32,001 nt of DNA from Hydrogenophaga palleronii NBRC 102513 (GCF_001571225.1 NZ_BCTJ01000040.1:1-32001); one strand, 5' to 3'. Shown: positions 1 to 6,569, counted from the stretch's first letter. Notes: generated by a model from the sequence alone, not told the origin. Made by a program: numbers and translations.

Positions 1-28
1 GGGGCAGATTGGAGTCAGCGCTTCAGAC

Positions 29-46
29 GGTCAGGTCCTGACCTGA
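29..46. repeat. Short palindromes downstream of the toxin gene
   Basis: Two overlapping perfect inverted repeats are visible: GGTCAGG-T-CCTGACC (29-43) and TCAGGTC-CT-GACCTGA (31-46). They lie 19 nt beyond the toxin stop codon and have no T-run on either strand, so a classical terminator is not shown. The first 64 bases otherwise hold nothing I recognise, and the sequence is cut by the window edge. Confidence 0.4.
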
Positions 47-64
47 TCGTCGCCAAAGAGCCCA

Positions 65-382
65 TCAGTGGTAGTCGTCCTCTCGCTGGTGCCGCACCGC
101 GCCGACGATGACGTTGTGGGCGTCCACGATCTCGAACAGTGCCACGTAGCCGGAGTGGCCAAAGGGAATCACCAACTCGCGCAGAAAGGGGCTGCTGCCG
201 GCCTTGCGGCAGGCAAAGGGCGAGGTCGTGAGCAGCTTGACGCCATCCTCAATGGCTTGCAGGGCTCGCGCGGGCAGGTCCAGATCGCCAGTCTCGCTGT
301 TGAGCTCGCGCTGCAGCACGAAGTCAAAGAGCTCGTCCAGGTCTTGAGCAGCCGCTTCACTGAACGTGACCTTGAAGGCCAT
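65..382 (-). CDS. RelE/ParE-family toxin
   Basis: This 105-aa protein has the compact RelE/ParE fold signature. An N-terminal helical part (FSEAAAQDLDELFDFV) is followed by the conserved strand region FLRELVIPFGHSGYVALFEI and a charged ending RHQREDDYH. Members of this superfamily are toxins of type II toxin-antitoxin modules; ParE-type members poison DNA gyrase and RelE-type members cleave mRNA, and sequence alone does not settle which applies here. The ATG (380-382) shares one base with the antitoxin TGA (TGATG), so translation is probably coupled, with the antitoxin made first. Length is normal for the family and nothing suggests truncation. The family call is strong; the target is not known. 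Confidence 0.88.
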   Translation of the reverse strand: MAFKVTFSEAAAQDLDELFDFVLQRELNSETGDLDLPARALQAIEDGVKLLTTSPFACRKAGSSPFLRELVIPFGHSGYVALFEIVDAHNVIVGAVRHQREDDYH

Positions 383-660
383 CAGCCGCGCCGTGCCTTT
401 GTCTTGCGGGCGGCGTCCAGCTTGCCTTGCAGGCGGCCGATCACCTTCTCGGCCGGGATGCCGGTGCCGGCGCGCTGGGTCTCCAGAATGGCGGCCACAC
501 CGCGGCGCACGAACTCGGCCTGGTGCTGGCGCCGTTCGACCACGCTGCGCACCGCACTCTCGACGAACTGCGAGAGTGTTTCACCCGGCTCCAGCACACC
601 TTCGAGCTCCTGCCGGAAATCGGGCGCGACGCGCACCGGGGGTAGGGTTGCGGTTTTCAT
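382..660 (-). CDS. Antitoxin, YlcI/YnfO-like, probable DNA-binding partner of the toxin
   Basis: The product is 92 aa. Its N-terminal part (PPVRVAPDFRQELEGVLEPGE, then LSQFVESAVRSVVERRQHQ) resembles ribbon-helix-helix proteins: a short basic strand followed by two amphipathic helices. The C-terminal half (EFVRRGVAAILETQ to the basic tail RKTKARRG) would wrap the toxin. Similar small proteins are annotated YlcI/YnfO family, from memory. It precedes the toxin and overlaps it by one base, the standard antitoxin-first order. The ATG at 658-660 has no Shine-Dalgarno sequence; a TACAAT hexamer sits only 6 nt upstream, which suggests a leaderless mRNA. A dyad covers the promoter, consistent with autorepression. 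A longer reading frame continues upstream but overlaps the acyltransferase gene antisense and is not believable. Confidence 0.82.
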   Translation of the reverse strand: MKTATLPPVRVAPDFRQELEGVLEPGETLSQFVESAVRSVVERRQHQAEFVRRGVAAILETQRAGTGIPAEKVIGRLQGKLDAARKTKARRG

Positions 661-666
661 GGGCAA

Positions 667-694
667 ATTGTATTGCACATGCAATGCACAGCAA
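667..694 (-). promoter_or_regulatory. Promoter and dyad operator of the toxin-antitoxin module
   Basis: On the minus strand a TACAAT -10 (672-667) ends 6 nt before the antitoxin ATG, and TTGCTG lies 16 nt upstream of it as a weak -35 candidate. The core is overlapped by an inverted repeat TGTATTGCA-CA-TGCAATGCA (669-688), with 8 of 9 positions complementary. A dyad over the promoter is the usual layout for autorepression by the antitoxin or TA complex. The transcription start would fall on or next to the A of the ATG. Confidence 0.5.
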
Positions 695-698
695 ACCC

Positions 699-2654
699 TC
701 AGGCCAGCAACTGCGACACCCGCCCATGCAGGGCATCCGGCGTCACCGCCGCGGGTGCCAGGGGCTCGCCCACGTTGAGGCCCACGCGGTTGAACAGCCC
801 ACGGCGGAACGGCCGCACCATGGCGGTCTTGGTGCCGTTGCGCACTTCCACGCGGCTGAAGAACGAGCCCCAGAGGTTGGTGAGCGCCATCGGGATCACC
901 GGCACCTGCAGGCCGTCGACCTCGGCGTTTTCCAGGATCTTCATGATGCCGCCCTTGAAGGGCTGTAGTTGGCCGTCGGCGGTGATGCCGCCCTCCGGGA
1001 AGATGGCCAGCAGCTCGCCTTCGCGCAGCACGGCAGCGGCGGCGGCAAAGGCGGCTTCGTAGGCGGCCGGGTCTTCCTTCTGCGGCGCAATCGGGATCGC
1101 CTTGGCGAGCTTGAACAACCAGCCCAGCACCGGCACCTTGAAGATGCGGTGGTCCATCAGGAAACGGATCGGGCGCGGGCTGGCGGCCATCAGCAGCACG
1201 GCGTCGACAAAGCTCACGTGGTTGCTCACCAGCACCGCCGCGCCTTCGGTGGGAATCTGTTCGTCGCCGCGCACCTTGAAGCGGTAGACACAACGCGAAG
1301 CCACCCAGGCCACGAAGCGCAGCAGGTACTCGGGCACCAGCATGAAGATGTAGAACGCCACCACCGCGTTGGCCAGGCCGACCAGCAGGAACATCTGCGG
1401 GATGCTGAAGCCGGCGCCGAGCAGCGCGCCGGCGATGAGCGCGCTGGCGATCATGAACAGCGCGTTGAGGATGTTGTTGGCCGCAATGATGCGCGCGCGG
1501 TGCGTGGGCTGGCTGCGCATCTGGATCAGCGCGTACATAGGCACGCTGTACAGGCCGGCGAACAGGCTGAGCAGCGTGAGGTCGGCCAGCACGCGCCAGT
1601 GGCCCGGCACTGCCATGAACTGCGCCACGCCCTGGCTGGCCACCGGCGGCAGGCCGCGGGAGGCAAAGTACAGGTCGATCGAGAACACGCTCATGCCGAT
1701 CGCACCCAGCGGCACCAGGCCGATCTCCACATGCCGGCGCGACAGCACCTCGCACAGCAGCGAGCCGGTGCCGATGCCGACCGAGAACACGATCAGCAGC
1801 AGCGAGGCCACCTGCTCGTTGCCGTGCAGCACTTCCTTGGCGAAGCTGGGGAACTGGCTCAGGAACACCGCGCCGAAGAACCACATCCAGCTGATGCCGA
1901 GCACCGAGCGGAACACCACGGTGTTGCCGTGCGCGAGCTTGAGGTTGCGCCAGGTTTCGGTGAAGGGGTTCCAGTTGATCTTCAGCCCGGGGTCGGTGGC
2001 GGGCGTGTCGGGCACGTAGTGCGCCGTCACCCGGCCCAGAATGGCCAGCGCCATGCAGCTGAAGCCGACGTGGTGGGCGCCGATCTCGGGCACCGCGATG
2101 ATGAGGCCGCCGGCCAGGTTGCCCAGCAGGATGGCGACGAAGGTGCCCATCTCCACCATGCCGTTGCCGCCGGTGAGTTCACGCTCGCTCAGGTGGTGCG
2201 GCAGGTAGGCGAACTTCACCGGGCCGAACAGCGTGGAGTGCAGGCCCATGAGGAAGGTGCTGGCCAGCAGCAGCGGAATGTTCGTGGTGAAGAAGGCCCA
2301 CGCGGCCAGCGCCATGATGAGCACCTCCAACCGCTTCACGAACACGATCAGCGTCTTCTTGTCGTACTTGTCCGCCAGCTGGCCGCTGGTGGCGGAGAAC
2401 AGCAGAAAGGGCAGGATGAACAACGCGCCAATCACCAGCCCCGCCAGCGCCGGCGGCAGCCACGCCACCTGCAGCTGGTAGGTGACCAGCACGGTGAAGG
2501 CGAACTTGAAGAGGTTGTCGTTCGCGGCGCCGAGGAACTGGGTCCAGAAGAAAGGCGCGAAGCGGCGCTGGCCCAGCAGGGCGAACTGGCCGCCCTCGTG
2601 GGCCGGCGCGGGTGGCGTGTGGGCCACGGTGGACGTGGCGGCGGGCTGGCTCAT
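699..2654 (-). CDS. LplT-like MFS transporter fused to PlsC-type acyltransferase
   Basis: This 651-aa protein has two parts. Residues about 28-430 are a 12-helix major facilitator domain with the LplT-like start FFWTQFLGAANDNLFKF and the MFS loop GQLADKYDKKTL. Residues about 450-651 are a glycerolipid acyltransferase with the catalytic motif NHVSFVD (His479, Asp484) and the substrate-binding FPEGG (552-556). LplT family members move lysophospholipids across the inner membrane, and PlsC-type domains re-acylate them, so the fusion probably imports and repairs lysophospholipids in the inner membrane. Compared with LplT-Aas systems it lacks the acyl-ACP synthetase domain, so the acyl donor must come from elsewhere. 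The start at 2652-2654 follows a strong AGGAGGAG; upstream in-frame sequence is not needed. Divergent from the XRE regulator. Confidence 0.87.
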   Translation of the reverse strand: MSQPAATSTVAHTPPAPAHEGGQFALLGQRRFAPFFWTQFLGAANDNLFKFAFTVLVTYQLQVAWLPPALAGLVIGALFILPFLLFSATSGQLADKYDKKTLIVFVKRLEVLIMALAAWAFFTTNIPLLLASTFLMGLHSTLFGPVKFAYLPHHLSERELTGGNGMVEMGTFVAILLGNLAGGLIIAVPEIGAHHVGFSCMALAILGRVTAHYVPDTPATDPGLKINWNPFTETWRNLKLAHGNTVVFRSVLGISWMWFFGAVFLSQFPSFAKEVLHGNEQVASLLLIVFSVGIGTGSLLCEVLSRRHVEIGLVPLGAIGMSVFSIDLYFASRGLPPVASQGVAQFMAVPGHWRVLADLTLLSLFAGLYSVPMYALIQMRSQPTHRARIIAANNILNALFMIASALIAGALLGAGFSIPQMFLLVGLANAVVAFYIFMLVPEYLLRFVAWVASRCVYRFKVRGDEQIPTEGAAVLVSNHVSFVDAVLLMAASPRPIRFLMDHRIFKVPVLGWLFKLAKAIPIAPQKEDPAAYEAAFAAAAAVLREGELLAIFPEGGITADGQLQPFKGGIMKILENAEVDGLQVPVIPMALTNLWGSFFSRVEVRNGTKTAMVRPFRRGLFNRVGLNVGEPLAPAAVTPDALHGRVSQLLA

Positions 2655-2677
2655 GCGGTTCTCCTCCTGTTGCGTTG

Positions 2678-2706
2678 TTGCGGCGGATTCTGCCGCACCG
2701 CCGCAA
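2678..2706. promoter_or_regulatory. Inverted repeat between transporter and XRE regulator genes
   Basis: A perfect 9-bp inverted repeat TTGCGGCGG (2678-2686) and CCGCCGCAA (2698-2706) is separated by 11 bp. A nested TGCGGC/GCCGCA dyad (2679-2697) is present too. It begins 24 bp upstream of the transporter start and ends 90 bp upstream of the regulator start. A dyad of this size in a 142-bp divergent spacer beside a DNA-binding protein gene is a likely operator; assignment to that regulator is inference. A GATACAGT box (2742-2749) could be the regulator's -10. Confidence 0.45.
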
Positions 2707-2796
2707 TGTGCCGCAGCCCGGCCCGTCGGGCATCGCCGTCCGATACAGTCGCACGCACCACCACCGCGAGTACCGCCAACCGATACCAGCCACCCC

Positions 2797-3528
2797 ATGA
2801 GCACCAGCGCCGACCTTGTTCTCGCCCTCAAGAAAGAGTTGAAAGCCGCGCAGATGACCTACGCCGACCTGGCACAGGCCATCGGCATGGCCGAATCCAG
2901 CGTCAAGCGCATGCTGGCCGGCGGCGACATGTCGCTCTCGCGCGTGGACGCGATCTGTCGCGCGCTGAAGCTGGATTTCGCCGAACTCTCGCGCCGCGTG
3001 GCCGACGCCCAGCCGCTGCTGCGCGAGATCACGCAGGAGCAGGAGCGCGCCGTGGTGGCCGACAAGAAGCTGCTGCTGGTGGCCATCTGCGTGCTCAGCC
3101 AGTGGACGCTGGAGCAGATAACCGCGCAATACCGCCTGAGCGAGGCGGAGTGCGTGAAGTACCTGGTGCAGCTCGACCGCATCGGCATCATCGAGCTGCG
3201 CCCGCTCAACCGCTACCGCCTCAAGCTCGCCAAGACCTTCCGCTGGCGGCCACACGGCCCGGTGATGAACTACTTCCGGGAGCACGCCCTGCTGGACTAC
3301 TTCGCGGGTGGCTTCGACGGCGTGGGCGAAGGCGTGATGCTGGTGCACGGCTCGGTCAGCCGCACGCTGGCACCGGCGTTTCTGGAGCGCCTGCAGCGCG
3401 TGGCGCAGGACTTTGCGCAGCAGCACCAGACCGACCAGAAGCTGGATGAGCAAGACCGCGAGGGCTACACCCTGGTGCTGGCCATGCGCCGCTGGGAATT
3501 TGAGGCCTTCACCCGCCTGCGGCGCTGA
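2797..3528 (+). CDS. XRE-type helix-turn-helix transcriptional regulator
   Basis: This is a 243-aa protein. Residues about 6-65 form a Cro/C1-type helix-turn-helix: MTYADLAQAIGMAESSVKRM then LSRVDAICRALKLDFAELSR. The remaining 175 residues have no name I can give; they are helical at first (EQERAVVADKKLLLVAICV), then contain a winged-helix-like stretch (LSEAECVKYLVQLDRIGIIEL). Proteins of this build are annotated as XRE family regulators in Burkholderiales. The ATG at 2797 was chosen because the helix-turn-helix begins straight after it; there is no strong Shine-Dalgarno. The gene is divergent from the MFS-acyltransferase and probably controls it, itself, or both, through the inverted repeat between them. 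The effector is unknown. Confidence 0.8.
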   Translation: MSTSADLVLALKKELKAAQMTYADLAQAIGMAESSVKRMLAGGDMSLSRVDAICRALKLDFAELSRRVADAQPLLREITQEQERAVVADKKLLLVAICVLSQWTLEQITAQYRLSEAECVKYLVQLDRIGIIELRPLNRYRLKLAKTFRWRPHGPVMNYFREHALLDYFAGGFDGVGEGVMLVHGSVSRTLAPAFLERLQRVAQDFAQQHQTDQKLDEQDREGYTLVLAMRRWEFEAFTRLRR

Positions 3529-3556
3529 CAGGCGCGTCCATCAGGCGCCCACGGAA

Positions 3557-3587
3557 AAGCCCCCGGTGGCAGGGCCAGCGGGGGCTT
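3557..3587 (-). terminator. Rho-independent terminator of the DUF1328 gene, possibly bidirectional
   Basis: Stem AAGCCCCC (3557-3564) pairs with GGGGGCTT (3580-3587) around a 15-nt loop. Read on the minus strand the stem is followed by a short TTTT run, so it best serves the DUF1328 gene, which ends at 3608. The XRE regulator gene ends at 3528 on the other strand and may use the same hairpin. Confidence 0.65.
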
Positions 3588-3607
3588 CAGGTCGGGCGGT
3601 TGCGGCG

Positions 3608-3772
3608 TCAGCGCTTGCGCACCAGGCTGACCACCAGGGAGACGAGGGCCATCACCAGGAAGACCACGAACAACAGCTTGGCGATACCGGCGGCGCTGGC
3701 GGCGATGCCACCAAAACCCAGCACGGCGGCGATCAGTGCGATGACGAAGAATACGACGGCGTAGTGCAGCAT
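3608..3772 (-). CDS. DUF1328 small membrane protein
   Basis: This 54-aa protein is almost wholly hydrophobic, with two membrane helices (about 3-24 and 30-50), a [14 protein letters not shown] turn and a basic tail VRKR. This matches the DUF1328/YtjA family of tiny inner-membrane proteins, whose biochemical role is unknown but which often sit near stress genes. The start at 3770-3772 was chosen over a longer frame because it has a GGAG 8 nt upstream and begins the family's conserved MLHYAVVF. Two TGTAGGA motifs lie upstream (3826 and 3874), the same motif found by the neighbouring csbD and two-component genes, which ties it to that group. It lies downstream of the response regulator gene with 130 bp between them. 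Confidence 0.85.
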   Translation of the reverse strand: MLHYAVVFFVIALIAAVLGFGGIAASAAGIAKLLFVVFLVMALVSLVVSLVRKR

Positions 3773-3825
3773 ATGAGGCTCCAGTGAAGGTGGGTTCGCA
3801 ACGACCTTCATTGCGATGGATTCAC

Positions 3826-3832
3826 TGTAGGA
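3826..3832 (-). promoter_or_regulatory. TGTAGGA motif site A (half site) before the DUF1328 gene
   Basis: TGTAGGA here is one well-kept half of the recurring dyad; the other half is not recognisable (2 of 7 positions). It is 54 bp upstream of the DUF1328 start. On the minus strand it reads TCCTACAGT, so TACAGT could alternatively be an ordinary -10 hexamer. Confidence 0.4.
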
Positions 3833-3873
3833 GGCGGCCCCTGCTGCGGCTGCAAGCCAGCGCCTCAAGCCAT

Positions 3874-3891
3874 CGTAGGACTGCGCTGACG
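3874..3891. promoter_or_regulatory. TGTAGGA-type dyad site B
   Basis: CGTAGGA-CTGC-GCTGACG lies 11 bp after the response regulator's stop codon and about 100 bp upstream of the DUF1328 gene. It shares GTAGGACTG-GC-GA with site D read in reverse, so similarity extends over 15 or more bases, more than expected from a chance heptamer. Confidence 0.45.
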
Positions 3892-3902
3892 CTCGCGGCG
3901 GC

Positions 3903-4535
3903 TCACTGGATCAGGCCGTTCTTGAGCGCGTAGTAGGTGAGGTCGCTGTTGCTGGTGAGCTTGAGTTTTTCCAGCACCCGGGTGCGGTAGGTGCTCACCG
4001 TCTTGACGCTCAGGAACATGGCCTCGGCCATGTTGCCGATGGTCTCGCCCTGGGCCAGGCGCAGGAACACCTGCAGCTCGCGTTCCGACAGCAGCTCGTG
4101 CGCCGGGCGCTCGCCCTCGCCGGCCGCGTTGTCGGCCAGCAGCTCGGCCACCGCGGGGCTGATGTAGCGGCGCCCGCGCGCCACCGTGCGGATGGCGTTG
4201 ACGATGTCCTCCGGCGCGCATTCCTTGTTCAGGTAACCGCTGGCGCCGTAGCGCAGCAGCGTGGTGGCGTACTGCGATTCGGGGAAGCCGCTGAGGATGA
4301 GCACGGGCAGATCGGGGAAGCGCGCCTTGATGGCCTGCAGCGCGTCCACGCCGCTGTGGTCGGGCATGGAGATGTCCATCAGCAGCACGTCCACCTCGCC
4401 GTTGCGCGCCAGCTCCAGCGCCTCACGGCCGTTGTTGGCCTCGCCCGTGACCTTGATGTCCACGTGCTCGCCGAGAAACTGGCGCAGGCCCGAACGCACG
4501 ATGGCGTGGTCGTCGACGATGCCTACCTTGATCAT
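3903..4535 (-). CDS. LuxR/NarL-family response regulator
   Basis: This 210-aa protein has a receiver domain (1-120) with acidic Asp8/Asp9, phospho-acceptor Asp54 in LLMDISMPD, Ser82 and Lys104. A LuxR-type helix-turn-helix (about 148-205) reads [33 protein letters not shown], split here by the domain boundary at ERE. It is a complete NarL/UvrY-type regulator that would be phosphorylated by a HisKA_3 kinase and then bind DNA. The only candidate kinases in the window are the two at 6570-9313, so pairing with them is a reasonable inference although they are in a separate operon. The start at 4533-4535 follows AAGGAA; a longer frame starting at 4589 would translate a repeat-rich leader and is less likely. 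Sites B, C and D flank the gene, so it may be autoregulated. Confidence 0.92.
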   Translation of the reverse strand: MIKVGIVDDHAIVRSGLRQFLGEHVDIKVTGEANNGREALELARNGEVDVLLMDISMPDHSGVDALQAIKARFPDLPVLILSGFPESQYATTLLRYGASGYLNKECAPEDIVNAIRTVARGRRYISPAVAELLADNAAGEGERPAHELLSERELQVFLRLAQGETIGNMAEAMFLSVKTVSTYRTRVLEKLKLTSNSDLTYYALKNGLIQ

Positions 4536-4550
4536 GGAATTCCTTGGATG

Positions 4551-4580
4551 TGGGTATGTGTGGGTATTTGGGGGTATGCG
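4551..4580 (+). repeat. Three tandem 10-bp repeats upstream of the response regulator
   Basis: TGGGTATGTG (4551-4560), TGGGTATTTG (4561-4570) and GGGGTATGCG (4571-4580) follow one another with an exact 10-bp period, close to one helical turn. They lie 16-45 nt upstream of the response regulator ATG, in its leader or promoter. Iterons of this spacing can bind a protein on one face of the helix, but no binder is identified; slippage during replication could also explain them. Confidence 0.6.
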
Positions 4581-4615
4581 GGACGGCATTCAATTTAACA
4601 GGCGTTTGTCCGCCT

Positions 4616-4633
4616 GGTCAGACAACTCCTACA
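4616..4633. promoter_or_regulatory. TCCTACA dyad site C
   Basis: The kept half TCCTACA (4627-4633) is preceded at the 4-bp spacing by a degenerate half GGTCAGA (4616-4622). It lies in the 282-bp divergent spacer, about 80 bp upstream of the response regulator start. Site D repeats the same heptamer 31 bp away, about three helical turns. Confidence 0.45.
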
Positions 4634-4646
4634 AATCGGTCCGGCG

Positions 4647-4664
4647 CATCGGCTCAGTCCTACA
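4647..4664. promoter_or_regulatory. TCCTACA dyad site D
   Basis: The kept half TCCTACA (4658-4664) has a degenerate partner CATCGGC (4647-4653). It is about 153 bp upstream of csbD and 111 bp upstream of the divergent response regulator. Its reverse complement closely matches site B. With site C it forms a pair in the same orientation, so this spacer could serve both genes. No convincing -35/-10 pair for csbD was found between 4665 and 4817. Confidence 0.48.
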
Positions 4665-4817
4665 CAAGGCCGGCGACTCGCCCGACATCCCCGGCTGGCC
4701 TGGCTTCGTACATTGGCTTCACGGCAAACGAAACGCGCCGCGGAAACGCACAGTGTGTTCAAGCCGCCCACCGGCAAATCCGACCGGCGAACTGCAACAA
4801 CCATCCAAGGAGCATTT

Positions 4818-5042
4818 ATGAACTGGGATCGCATCGAAGGCAACTGGAAGCAAGTCAAGGGCAAGGTCGTCGAGCAGTGGGGCAAGCTCACCGACGACGA
4901 TTTCGACGTCGTGGCCGGCCGCCGTGAACAGCTGTCCGGAAAGATCCAGGAGCGCTATGGCGTGGCCAAGGACGAAGCCGACCGCCAGGTCACCGAATGG
5001 GAACGCAAGGTCGGCGACGACTGGTTCGACAGGAAGCCCTGA
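4818..5042 (+). CDS. CsbD family stress protein
   Basis: This is a 74-aa, strongly charged, soluble protein with the CsbD signature: MNWDRIEGNWKQVKGKVVEQ, then WGKLTDDDFDVVAGRREQL, then WERKVGDDWF. CsbD proteins are small four-helix proteins induced by general or envelope stress; their molecular role is unknown. AAGGAG (4807-4812) gives a clear ribosome site 5 nt before the ATG. It is the first gene of a run with two BON-domain lipoproteins, with a strong hairpin in the spacer to the next gene. Motif sites C and D upstream place it with the response regulators. Upstream in-frame sequence back to 4713 is the promoter region, not protein. Confidence 0.92.
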   Translation: MNWDRIEGNWKQVKGKVVEQWGKLTDDDFDVVAGRREQLSGKIQERYGVAKDEADRQVTEWERKVGDDWFDRKP

Positions 5043-5077
5043 GCCCAAACCGTCCACGCAGCCAGCGCTGCCCACTC

Positions 5078-5099
5078 GCACCGGCCCTGGGGCCGGTGC
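5078..5099 (+). terminator. Hairpin between csbD and the first BON gene
   Basis: A perfect 9-bp GC-rich stem, GCACCGGCC (5078-5086) with GGCCGGTGC (5091-5099), closes a CTGG loop 18 nt before the next start codon. There is no T-run, so partial termination or mRNA protection that leaves csbD mRNA in excess is more likely than full termination. The effect is inferred. Confidence 0.5.
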
Positions 5100-5117
5100 C
5101 CTGAAATGGAGTCCATC

Positions 5118-5591
5118 ATGAAACGCAATACACGATACGCCGCTCTCGCTGCAGCCGCCATGGCCACCAGTCTGATCGTCGCCTGCGGTCAAGCCGAGGA
5201 CCAGACCGTGGGCCAGCGACTGGACAACGCGGTTGAACAGACCAAGGAAGCTGGCAGCGAGCTGAGTGCAGAAGCCAAGTCGGCCACGCAGGAACTGCGC
5301 GCCGACGCCAGCACCGCCACGCAGGACGCGAAGGCGGCTGGCAGCGAAGCCGTGGACAAGATCGCCGCCGGCGCTGCCGACCTGGCGATCACGGCCAAGG
5401 TAAACGCCGCGCTGGCCGAAGACAAGCAACTGAGCGCCCTGAAGATCAACGTGGACACCAGCAACGGCCACGTGGAACTCAAGGGCACTGCACCCGACGC
5501 CGCTTCCCGCGACCGTGCGACCGTGCTGGCCGCCGCCGTCGAGGGTGTGGTCAAGGTGGACAACAACCTGACCATCGACGCCAAGAGCTGA
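5118..5591 (+). CDS. BON-domain lipoprotein with helical spacer
   Basis: This 157-aa protein has a lipoprotein signal (MKRNTRYAALAAAAMATSLIVAC, predicted lipidated Cys23). An Ala/Glu/Lys-rich helical segment follows (about 24-90), and then one BON domain (about 92-157: ITAKVNAALAEDKQL, LKINVDTSNGHVELKGTAPD). BON domains bind phospholipid and are found in envelope-stress proteins such as OsmY and DolP, so a periplasmic, membrane-anchored role in envelope integrity is likely. The ATG at 5118 was preferred to one at 5106 because GGAG (5108-5111) is well placed for it and the signal peptide then begins with a normal basic N-region. It lies between csbD and a second BON lipoprotein, very likely in one transcription unit. 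Confidence 0.88.
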   Translation: MKRNTRYAALAAAAMATSLIVACGQAEDQTVGQRLDNAVEQTKEAGSELSAEAKSATQELRADASTATQDAKAAGSEAVDKIAAGAADLAITAKVNAALAEDKQLSALKINVDTSNGHVELKGTAPDAASRDRATVLAAAVEGVVKVDNNLTIDAKS

Positions 5592-5662
5592 AGCCTGGCA
5601 ACACCGCCAACACTGCCAACCCCGAACCGATAACAACCCACCTCACCCATCAGGAGCTCAAA

Positions 5663-5974
5663 ATGAAACTCTCTCACGCTGTTCTGGCCGCCGCTTCCGC
5701 ATTCGCCATCGTGTCCATCACCGGCTGTGCGGTTGCCCGCGATCAACAAACCGTCGGCGCCTACGTCGATGACGCCGCCCTGACCACCAAGGTCAAGGCC
5801 CGTTTCGCCGAAGACCCGGCCGTGGCCGCTACCTCCATCAGCGTGGAAACGCTCAACGGCACGGTGCAGCTGTCCGGCTTCGCCAAGTCGCCAAACGAAA
5901 AGGCCGCCGCCGAACGCATCGCCCGCGCCACCTCCGGCGTGAAGGCGGTCAAGAACGACATCGTGGTGCGCTGA
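5663..5974 (+). CDS. BON-domain lipoprotein
   Basis: This 103-aa protein has a lipoprotein signal (MKLSHAVLAAASAFAIVSITGC, predicted lipidated Cys22). A short linker and a single BON domain (about 35-103) follow, with DAALTTKVKARFAEDPAV and the typical SVETLNGTVQLSGFAKS. It looks like a shorter paralogue of the preceding gene without the helical spacer. AGGAG lies about 8 nt before the start. The 71-bp gap from the previous gene contains short CCAACACYGCC-like iterations but no terminator, so co-transcription is likely. Its expected place is the periplasmic face of a membrane. Function beyond phospholipid binding is not known from sequence. Confidence 0.9.
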   Translation: MKLSHAVLAAASAFAIVSITGCAVARDQQTVGAYVDDAALTTKVKARFAEDPAVAATSISVETLNGTVQLSGFAKSPNEKAAAERIARATSGVKAVKNDIVVR

Positions 5975-5994
5975 ACGACGGTCCCCTGAGGCCT

Positions 5995-6024
5995 TTTGCG
6001 TGTAGGAGCAGTCCTACGCGCAAA
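5995..6024. promoter_or_regulatory. Dyad site E, best copy of the recurring motif, in a 13-bp hairpin
   Basis: TGTAGGA-GCAG-TCCTACG (6001-6018) is the most symmetric copy of the motif together with site F. The symmetry extends outward so that 5995-6007 pairs with 6012-6024 (13 bp with one G-T pair, loop GCAG). It lies 20 bp after the second BON gene and 127 bp before the receiver-only regulator gene. It could be an operator, a terminator-like hairpin for the csbD operon, or both; no T-run follows. Confidence 0.6.
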
Positions 6025-6150
6025 TAAGCCGCCATGAAGGTGCCCCGGCACCTGGCGGCGGGCATCATGGGACCCGTTGTGCTCCAAAAGCATGACATGT
6101 CTCGTCTGTCGCCCCCTCTTCTTTCTCGCGTACCTTCCCCGCCTGCCCCC

Positions 6151-6552
6151 ATGTCGTCGCTCAAAACCTTCATCGTCGAGGACAACAAGGTCATCTATGA
6201 GAACCTTGTCTCCACGCTTGAGGAATTGGCCAATGTGGAAGTGGTCGGCCATGCCAGCGACGAAGAAGCCGCCGTGCAGTGGCTGCAACAGGGCGACGGC
6301 TTCGATCTCATGATCGTCGACATCTTCCTGCTGGCCGGCTCCGGCCTCGGCGTGCTCAAGGCCGCCCAGGAAGCCCGCGTGCGGGCCCGGCGTGTGGTGC
6401 TCACCAACTACGCCACACCCGACATCCGCAAACGCTGCGCCCTGCTGGGCGCCGACCGGGTTTTCGACAAGTCGTGCGAGCTCGACGACCTGATTTCCTA
6501 CTGCGAACGCATCTCGGATGGCTCCGCCACCGGGCCTGCCAGTCTGCAATAA
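6151..6552 (+). CDS. Receiver-only response regulator (CheY-like)
   Basis: This 133-aa protein is only a receiver domain, with Glu10/Asp11, phospho-acceptor Asp57 (LMIVDIF), Thr85 (VVLTNYA) and Lys107 (FDKS). The catalytic set is complete, so it should be phosphorylated, but there is no output domain. Such proteins act through protein contacts or pass phosphate on within a relay. It begins an operon with two histidine kinases starting 17 bp after its stop, so they are the likely phosphodonors. The start at 6151 was chosen because the receiver fold begins there, although there is no Shine-Dalgarno; ATGs at 6034 and 6097 would add sequence without recognisable structure. Motif site E lies upstream. 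Confidence 0.85.
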   Translation: MSSLKTFIVEDNKVIYENLVSTLEELANVEVVGHASDEEAAVQWLQQGDGFDLMIVDIFLLAGSGLGVLKAAQEARVRARRVVLTNYATPDIRKRCALLGADRVFDKSCELDDLISYCERISDGSATGPASLQ

Positions 6553-6569
6553 CCACCTACACCCAGTCC

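Noticed and set aside
382..1884. Extended 500-codon version of the antitoxin frame
   Set aside because: The upstream portion is an alternative frame of the acyltransferase gene; the last 92 codons alone form a sensible antitoxin overlapping the toxin start.
969..3449. Very long plus-strand open frame (826 codons) antisense to the transporter gene
   Set aside because: Composition is His/Gln/Arg/Ala-rich as expected from the third-position GC bias of the opposite gene; no domain recognisable, and the minus-strand gene has clear motifs and a ribosome site.
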